Assembly: GCA_019915135.1 (NCBI GenBank)
Contig: JAHLMK010000005.1
Span: forward strand, 248,001 to 312,000
From: Strobilurus pachycystidiatus
Taxonomy: Eukaryota; Basidiomycota; Agaricomycetes; Agaricales; Physalacriaceae
DNA: 64,000 bases
Direction: 5' to 3'
Shown: positions 58,101-64,000 of the stretch, piece after piece
How positions within the stretch are numbered: the stretch's first letter is position 1
Layout of the letters: each line of letters begins with the position of its first letter
Notes under the pieces: model-generated
The model's input: the letters and a program-made list of their open reading frames with translations, nothing else
Told to the model about the DNA's origin: nothing
The model's database searches: none
Position numbers and translations under genes: made by a program

Positions 58101-58743
58101 CTAGGTAGTACTTGAATTCTCCATTCTCTTGGATGGAATACCCGCGAGCTCGTCGTATCCGAGGGCAATGTTCAAGTACTAGCGATAATCGTCAGGTGAG
58201 GAACGAACTGCAAGCACTGCGTAGCGGCGCCCTTCAAGAGATTGTCCAAGCCACCCTGCGACGATGTTGAGTCCATGACAGCACGTACCACTACAACCGC
58301 GCAATCACCTTCACTGTGTACTTGGATTCCACCAACCGTCCACGAGTGCTGATTCTCGAAATCAGGCAGAGCCGGGACTTCCTTCTGAATCTTTACGAGT
58401 AGCTCGGCCGCGTATTTCTGCTCATACAACGAGACAACATCCTTCGCCGTCAGCTTTTGCGCTGATGGCATGGAAAGCGTCAAGATGATACCGCTGAACC
58501 ATGGCGTGATCGAAGCCTTGAACGCCACCTTCATCTGGAAGGCCGTCAGGTCCGAGAGATGGTAGCCCGCTTCGCGCTCGTGGATGTGGTCTGTCAGCAC
58601 ATACGGCTTCACTCCTCCACCGAGGCTCGCAGGGTCGACCTTGGCCACTGCGCTGACGGCCCGTCGGCCATCCAGATCGTTGGCAACGACCGTTCCCGCT
58701 CCGCTACACCTGACAGGCCGAGCACTGTCGGCCACACACCCGG
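58101..58743 (-). pseudogene. Truncated, frameshifted fragment of ARG5,6 (NAGP reductase C-terminus)
   Basis: On the minus strand, 58743-58708 reads PGVWPTVLGLSG. The next frame continues CSGAGTVVANDLDG, then GGVKPYVLTDHIHEREAGYHL, TPWFSGIILTLSMP, LYEQKYAAELLVKIQKEVP, HSWTVGGIQVHSEGD and GGLDNLLKGAATQCLQ. After a gap it continues YLNIALGYDELAGIP and stops at 58101. This is the end of N-acetyl-gamma-glutamyl-phosphate reductase, the C-terminal domain of fungal Arg5,6 in arginine synthesis. One base is missing between GLSG and CSGAGT. The last junction (CAG to TACTTG) lacks a normal splice pair, and the kinase part and first half of the reductase are absent upstream. I read it as a relic; the working gene should lie elsewhere. 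Confidence 0.78.
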
Positions 58744-58786
58744 CTGGATGTCAGCTTACACTTTAGATCTATCGTTTCCCGTTTCG

Positions 58787-59145
58787 TCAGGTCAAATGAC
58801 GGGCCGGGCGAACTCGCCCTTGTGTCCAATTCCGATTTTTCGCCTGGCGCCAACGATCTTCACGCGCAAGGCGGTCTTCGTAGATCGGGAAGTGCGTTGG
58901 CTTTGGTTGCAGCGGATGTTCCAGGATGCGTCGATGCGCGTAATTCCACACCCGCTGGGATCCCATCGAGATATGGGATGTCCGCAGAGGCTGGATTTCG
59001 AAGTGGTCGGTATCAGGCTCAGCAGTGAAAGGGGGTGTAACGGGTATGTGGACTTTCTCCAGGCAAGACATTTGGCGTATTCGCCGAGGTCCGAGAGTTC
59101 TATGTCGGTTGGGTACACAATGAATCCTTGGATTTTAGCGCGCAT
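58787..59145 (-). pseudogene. Small unknown gene, apparently broken by a one-base deletion
   Basis: From the ATG at 59145 the frame reads MRAKIQGFIVYPTDIELSDL and GEYAKCLAWRKSTYP. The protein-like sequence then continues in another frame: VTPPFTAEPDTDHFEIQPL, RTSHISMGSQRVWNYAHRRI, LEHPLQPKPTHFPIYEDRLA and RVRPARHLT, stopping at 58787. Both halves look like real coding sequence and no intron can join them, so one base seems lost near 59045. The product would be about 119 aa, rich in Arg and His. I do not recognise the family. It faces away from SEC1, with a shared promoter region of about 215 bp. A sequencing indel is possible. Confidence 0.5.
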
Positions 59146-59359
59146 AGAGATGAGTGTCAAGTAGTTCTTGAGGCCGCTTGGGCGGTAGTAAGATTGTGCA
59201 AACCTCGCTTGTTCTAGTTGAAAACAAATGAAAGCAAAATGAAAGGCAATCGCACCAAGAATGATGATGATATTTGATGAGAGAGAAGGAACGGCAACTG
59301 CCGAAGTGCTGCTGTTACCCTCATCATCGCGCGACGACCCAATCTAAATTCAGCCAGCG

Positions 59360-62238
59360 ATGGCTTCTCTCATCACTACGCTCCGAAATAGTGCGTGCGC
59401 GGCGTCCCGCCCCCGCCCTCCCGCTGACTGCGCCACACAGAATTCCTCGAGGCCATACGCTCCGTCCAGCCGCGCACAGACAAATGGAAGGTCCTCGTCG
59501 TCGACGAGCACTCGCAGAAGATCCTCGGCTCCGTCCTGAAGCAGTTCGACATCCTCGAGGAGAATGTCACCAGTGCGTACCCCGCACGGCGCCGCTGTAT
59601 TGTTGCTCACCGGCGCTCCCAGTGATTGAATCGATATCCAACTACCGCGAGCCGCCAGGCTTCGAGGCAATATACATTCTGATGCCCACCACCCAGAATA
59701 TCGACCGAATCATTCAAGATTTCTCAGGTCCGACGCCCAAGTACCTGGTCGGCCACCTCTTCTTCATCGACAGTATGCATATCCACCCGCTGAACAGGAA
59801 ACTGCGTACTCATCTCGCCGCCAGCGCTATCCGATGACCTCCTCCAGCGCCTGGTCAAACTGTCCGACGACCTGCCACCAGACCAGATACGCCTGAATGA
59901 TGATCTACATGTCAATTTCGCAGGTATCGTCGCTCCATACCATGCATCCTCAGATCACCACCTGACACTGCTTGACAGCTCTCGAGGCGCAGGCATTCTC
60001 GACACAGTCTCCCGAAATGTTCTTCACCGTCTACAGCCCCCCACGTACCGAAAACCAGTACAAAATGGTACGCGACCGATTAGAGGAAAGTCTTCGTTTC
60101 ACCAGTAACCTTGTGAGTGACCACATAGACAACCTCCGCGCCTAGGCTGACTCCATCAGATCTCTAATATCTGCATAACATTCAACGAATTTCCCTTCAT
60201 CCGCTACTACGTTCCTTCACACCACCCTCCACTCGGCCCTTTGAAACCCCACGCCTCGACGCGACCACCACCGCCTCCAGAGGGCAGCGGCAGGTGGCGC
60301 ACCAACCTCGCTCGCGGCGCGGAAGCACGAGCGTATGAATCAGTAGAGTCCGACTACGTCACCAAGCTCCTCGCCTTCCACGTTCAACACAACCTTGAGG
60401 AACACAAGAAGAACAATCCCAAGTTTGCCCCAGTCGATCAAGTGCGAGGACGATCCACGCTGATCATCACGGATCGTTCGATGGACACGATGGCGCCGCT
60501 GCTACACGAATTCACGTACCAAGCCATGGCGAACGATCTTCTACCAATCCAGGACGGAACAACATACACGTGTGTTCCATCTCGGGAGCAACTTCCGTGC
60601 ACCATACTCAGTTTTCTTTCAGTTACAAGTTCCAGTCCTCGGCTGGCGCGTATGAGGACAAGACCGCGACTCTTGCTGACCAGGATGATGTTTGGACTGC
60701 AGTCCGCCACATGCATATGCGCGAAGCAATCGACAAATTGATGGTTGATTTCAACAAGTTCTTGGAAGACAATTCCGTGTTCAAGGGGTGAGATATCCCC
60801 CAGTTTGGGTGTAATGAATCACTAAGGCGTGACTACAGCGACGGAGCAGCAAATCTTAATGACATGAAGGAAATGCTTGCTGGATTACCACAGTACCAGG
60901 AACAGAGAGAAAAGGCACGATCTTGTTTTCAAATACTCACGCGAAATCTGACAACACCAGTTCTCGTTACATCTGAACATGGCCCAAGAATGTATGGGAA
61001 TCTTCGAACGGGACAAATTACCACTTGTCGCAACAGTCGAACAGGTAAGCGGCGTACAATTTGGCAATGCTTTGCACTGACCATCATCGCCAGAATTGCG
61101 CCACGGGCTTGACAGCTGAAGGGAAGACCCCCAAAAAATTAGTGGAAGAAATGGTGCCGTTGCTCGACAGTCGAGAAGTTGTGTAAGGCCGTCTTGGCTC
61201 CTCCACATCTGCGTTGCTGACCACGAACAGCAACGTCAACAAAGTCCGGATTGTGGCGCTATACATACAGCACCGAGAGGGCGTGCCGGATGAAGATAGG
61301 CGGCGCCTGTATCAGCACGCTCGCCTCTCAATACCCGAACAGGATGCCGTCAATGCGTTGTTGCATCTTGGTGTTCGCATCAGTCGTGTCCGTCTTCCTC
61401 ATATCATAGATTGAAGACGCCATTGACGCCCAATGATAGGGCCCGAGTGATAAGGACATCAAGAGGAAACTGAAACAAAGGCCAGACGATGATGATTACG
61501 AGCTCTCCCGATACAAGCCCCTTCTGAAGACGGTTATACAGGTATGTCAATGTGCTTTCTGTCGTGCATCTAACTCGAACTGTGCAGGAACACGTCGAGA
61601 ATAAATTAGATCCAACACTGTTCCCCTACGTCAAAGATGCACCCTCTTCAGCTCCCCCTGTCACAGTGCGACCAACTGCTCCAACGACACAATCACTTCG
61701 TAGCGCAAAACCGTCTTGGCATCGGCCAGCCAGACCTGGAGCTGGGAACGGACAAGAGACTACTAAGCAACGACTATTTCTTTTCATCGCTGGAGGGATG
61801 ACATACTCCGAAATGCGGGAAGTGTATCAACTATCCGCAGCTCTGAACAAGGACATCTATATCGGTACTCCCCTTCTACCTCCTACGATAGCTGTGCGCT
61901 GACTTTGGACAGGTTCTACGCATACCATCACTCCCCGTCAGTTCGTGGATGACATGAAGGTCTTGGATCTGGCTGGCGTCGGCTCACGCGCAGTGCCGAA
62001 CGGTTTGCCGGAACTACGTGGACCGCGGTCGTACCAAGAGTTTTACGACGAGAAGTATTTCACAAAGGATGGGCCACGTCCACAACCGCGAGCGGCACCA
62101 GCGAACTTGGCGCCTCCGAAGGAACGCGGCCGGCCCCAGCCCTCACCGACGGAATCATACGCATCATCGAATTCACAAGCGTACTCGACGAAGGATCCGA
62201 AGGAGAAGAAGAAGAAAGGTCTATTCCGATTTCACTAG
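59360..62238 (+). CDS. SEC1: SEC1, Sec1/Munc18-family exocytosis protein
   Basis: The start is the ATG at 59360 (MASLITTLRN, first intron directly after). The gene has several short introns. Conserved SM-protein blocks are FLEAIRSVQPRTDKWKVLVV, LGSVLKQFDILEENVTLIES, FEAIYILMPTTQNIDRI, STLIITDRSMDTMAPLLHEF, AGGMTYSEMREVYQLS and the DIYIGSTHTITPRQFVDDM end block. The C-terminal tail is Pro-rich, then basic (KDPKEKKKKGLFRFH), as in fungal Sec1. In this family, Sec1 binds assembled exocytic SNARE complexes at the plasma membrane and promotes vesicle fusion; the tail length fits Sec1 better than Vps45 or Sly1. The stop is at 62236-62238. Some internal exon edges remain approximate. Confidence 0.92.
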
Positions 62239-62637
62239 ACATGGACCGTTTTTTCGGTGTACTACTTACATACCCTTTGCATATTAATGGACTTTCCCTG
62301 GAATATTGAATGGTCAACGTATGCTCATGCGTCATCTCACGCATTTCCTTTCCAGCCCAGCCTTTGTGTCTGTAATATGGAATCTCGTTGTCAATCTGGC
62401 ACAGGACATGATGATCAAACAATCAACTTCCAAGATGCCTATCATTGAAGTGCGGTCTTTTTACTCGTTACATTCTTCAGGCGATCTATCCCACTGACTT
62501 TATTGGCAGTGCCGTTCGTATCGTTAGATGTTCAAAAATGGCGATATTCATTGAGATGTAGGCCCTGGTGACCTTGGGCTTCTTATACTTATGGTGTTCA
62601 AAGCTCAGCCTTTTCGTCCCCATTCCCTCGATAAGTA
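62239..62637. other. Intergenic region after SEC1
   Basis: About 400 bp with no defensible gene. It holds the SEC1 3' flank and the promoter of the next gene. Confidence 0.45.
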
Positions 62638-63377
62638 ATGCGGGTCTTCACATTTTCAGGACATATCTACTCTAGCGTTTTACAGCCCAATACGAGGCGA
62701 CCGGCGTATAAACTGGAGACGGCGTGGTCGCTCCTCCGACCGAAGACGTCGACGTTGAGGCTTGACGTTGATGTTCCTGCGTTGCAGCTGCCATCTACCG
62801 TGGTAGGCACGCTGCATTGGCAGGAGAAGGCGATCGAGGTGTGTGGTAGGAAGAGGCACTTCTCCGTGATCAGGCATTCGGCGAAGGGCTTGCTGAGCAA
62901 GTACGTGGATCTGTTCAGTGAGATGAGATTCAGGTCTGAGGTTACACCTCCAGGAAGCGTGAATGGATCTGGGGAGAATGTCGATACACGGTCGAGTACG
63001 TCGCGAATGGGATTAAGGTCAGTTCAGGTGCATGTGCCCCATGAGCCTCCCTTTACGAAAATCTTAGGTCACTGCGAATGACGAGTCTGTCGTGCATTTC
63101 TCCGCGAAGGAGGACACCATAACGCAGAAAGAGTTGCCAGCTCGGATAACCTTCCATGCGGCTGCCGCCGACTCTCAAGAAGTGTTCTTGGTGCTTGTAC
63201 TCGTATATTCTGAGCATCATAGACTGTTAAGAAATCAGAGAGTGGTAGGGTCTACGTTCGTGGATGCAGTTGTTGATTTACGTTTTCTTCTCACAGGGTA
63301 CGCCAGGCGACGCATTGGGGACCGTTGCTAGCAACGCTGCTAGCACAGTGATGTCGACATGCTGTACGATCCAGTGA
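62638..63377 (+). CDS. Unknown protein (about 215 aa)
   Basis: The predicted exons are 62638-63027, 63068-63244 and 63297-63377, with introns starting GTGCAT and GTAGGG and ending TTAG and ACAG; phases close exactly. The protein starts MRVFTFSGHIYSSVLQPNTR and contains LRLDVDVPALQLPSTVVGTL, HWQEKAIEVCGRKRHFSVIR and PARITFHAAAADSQEVFLVL. It has alternating strand-like hydrophobics but no membrane helix or catalytic motif. I do not recognise a family. The third exon (SNAASTVMSTCCTIQ) is the weakest part, and the gene could continue differently at its 3' end. Confidence 0.45.
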
Positions 63378-63770
63378 TTCCGGGTGGTGAAGATACCATG
63401 TACACCAGACGAGACGAGTGGAGAATGAGCTCTACCCTGCTATTGTGGCGCAGAGATTCTGCGTATACCCAGATTATACCTGGTCCAGAGGCTTTGGTCC
63501 TCTCATGCCGATACTTACTATTTAATGCGACGACTCACCAGTTACAATGCATGAATTTGATTTCTGATGTCTGGACAATGGAATTCCGAGATACTTATGC
63601 GAGGCTTTCATCGTGCCAAAGGCAGGCTGAAGGACGCTCGGATTCATAAGAGGTCTCTAAATAATCACATTGCTGTGTGGTTATCGTCACCCAAATATAT
63701 TACAGCGCTGTGTATCGGGGTCCTTAGTGTAGCGCCGTTTGGCGTACGTAGAGTAAGTAAAGTTCATGTA

Positions 63771-64000
63771 GGTCCGGAGGGGTCGGTGAGATACTGGTAA
63801 GATACCGAGGGGGAGTTATACTCCGCCACCCTAGCTCAGATAGTCAGCCAGCAGTCAAGAGTCAGGACTGAGGACTCAGTAGCCAGCTCATCAAGACTCA
63901 AGACTCAAGAGTCAAGAGTCAAGTCTGAGTAACTTACCGTATCGATACCTGGGGGTTCGGAGGGGTTGGTAAAATACTGGTAACATACCGGAGGGGGGGT
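63771..64000. repeat. Imperfect direct repeats and GAGTCAA-rich stretch at right edge
   Basis: Two copies of a roughly 45-bp unit, 63771-63815 and 63954-64000, share the pattern GGTYCGGAGGGGTYGGT, then ATACTGGTAA and ATACCGGAGGGGG-type ends. Between them, 63840-63930 is rich in GAGTCAA and GACTCAA words. The second copy runs off the window. This could be the edge of a transposon or LTR, or a minisatellite. Confidence 0.65.

Noticed and set aside
19098..62238. Membrane-traffic genes (ROM2, CCZ1, VPS28, AP-1 beta, SEC1) as a functional cluster
   Set aside because: They act at different steps, lie on both strands with unrelated genes between them, and are universal housekeeping genes; chance proximity is sufficient.

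Overview
The window looks like nuclear DNA of a mushroom-forming basidiomycete (Agaricomycetes). The genes are dense and lie on both strands. They are interrupted by many introns of about 45-60 nt with GTRNGT-type donors. The gene content is typical: FunK1 fungal-type kinases, a DUF6534 membrane protein, a GH30 glucanase, a GPI-type chitin deacetylase and a PARP/E2 fusion. No bacterial operon, rRNA, tRNA or CRISPR signal was seen.

Layout. 1-9.2 kb: two FunK1-type kinase paralogues on the minus strand (the first runs off the left edge) flank a 955-residue membrane-anchored amidohydrolase. 9.5-14.3 kb, minus: the TFIP11/Ntr1 splicing factor and a SAM methyltransferase. 15.0-24.6 kb, plus: a DNA polymerase lambda-type family X enzyme, a ROM2-type Rho1 exchange factor and a small membrane protein. 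24.8-28.8 kb, minus: a UBP12/USP15-type deubiquitinase, divergent from CCZ1 at 29.2-31.1 kb. 31.2-31.5 kb: a MITE-like element. 31.9-33.8 kb: chitin deacetylase, convergent with VPS28. 35.1-37.6 kb, minus: GH30. 37.7-40.0 kb: no recognisable gene. 40.1-41.6 kb, plus: a UbiA prenyltransferase, convergent with the AP-1 beta subunit (41.8-44.5 kb). 44.7-45.0 kb: a second MITE-like element. 46.3-50.9 kb, plus: a PARP plus E2-like fusion, followed by a conserved protein with a membrane segment and coiled coil. 53.1-54.9 kb, minus: a CoA-dependent-type HxxxD acyltransferase. 56.2-59.2 kb: a DUF6534 gene, a truncated ARG5,6 fragment and a small unknown gene, each with an apparent frameshift. 59.4-62.2 kb, plus: SEC1. 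62.6-63.4 kb: an unknown gene, then repeats to the right edge.

Most genes are housekeeping. Several serve the secretory and endolysosomal system (ROM2, CCZ1, VPS28, AP-1 beta, SEC1) or the cell wall (ROM2 as Rho1 activator, chitin deacetylase, GH30). I see no sign that they form a functional cluster.

Most noteworthy: (i) five GC-AG introns, all with donor GCAAGT; (ii) a predicted 4-nt micro-exon in the chitin deacetylase; (iii) two compact inverted-repeat elements with TA flanks; (iv) the PARP-E2 fusion; (v) a truncated, frameshifted ARG5,6 relic beside two other frameshifted genes. Exon coordinates were derived by hand from reading frame, splice consensus and family conservation. No search or RNA data were available.
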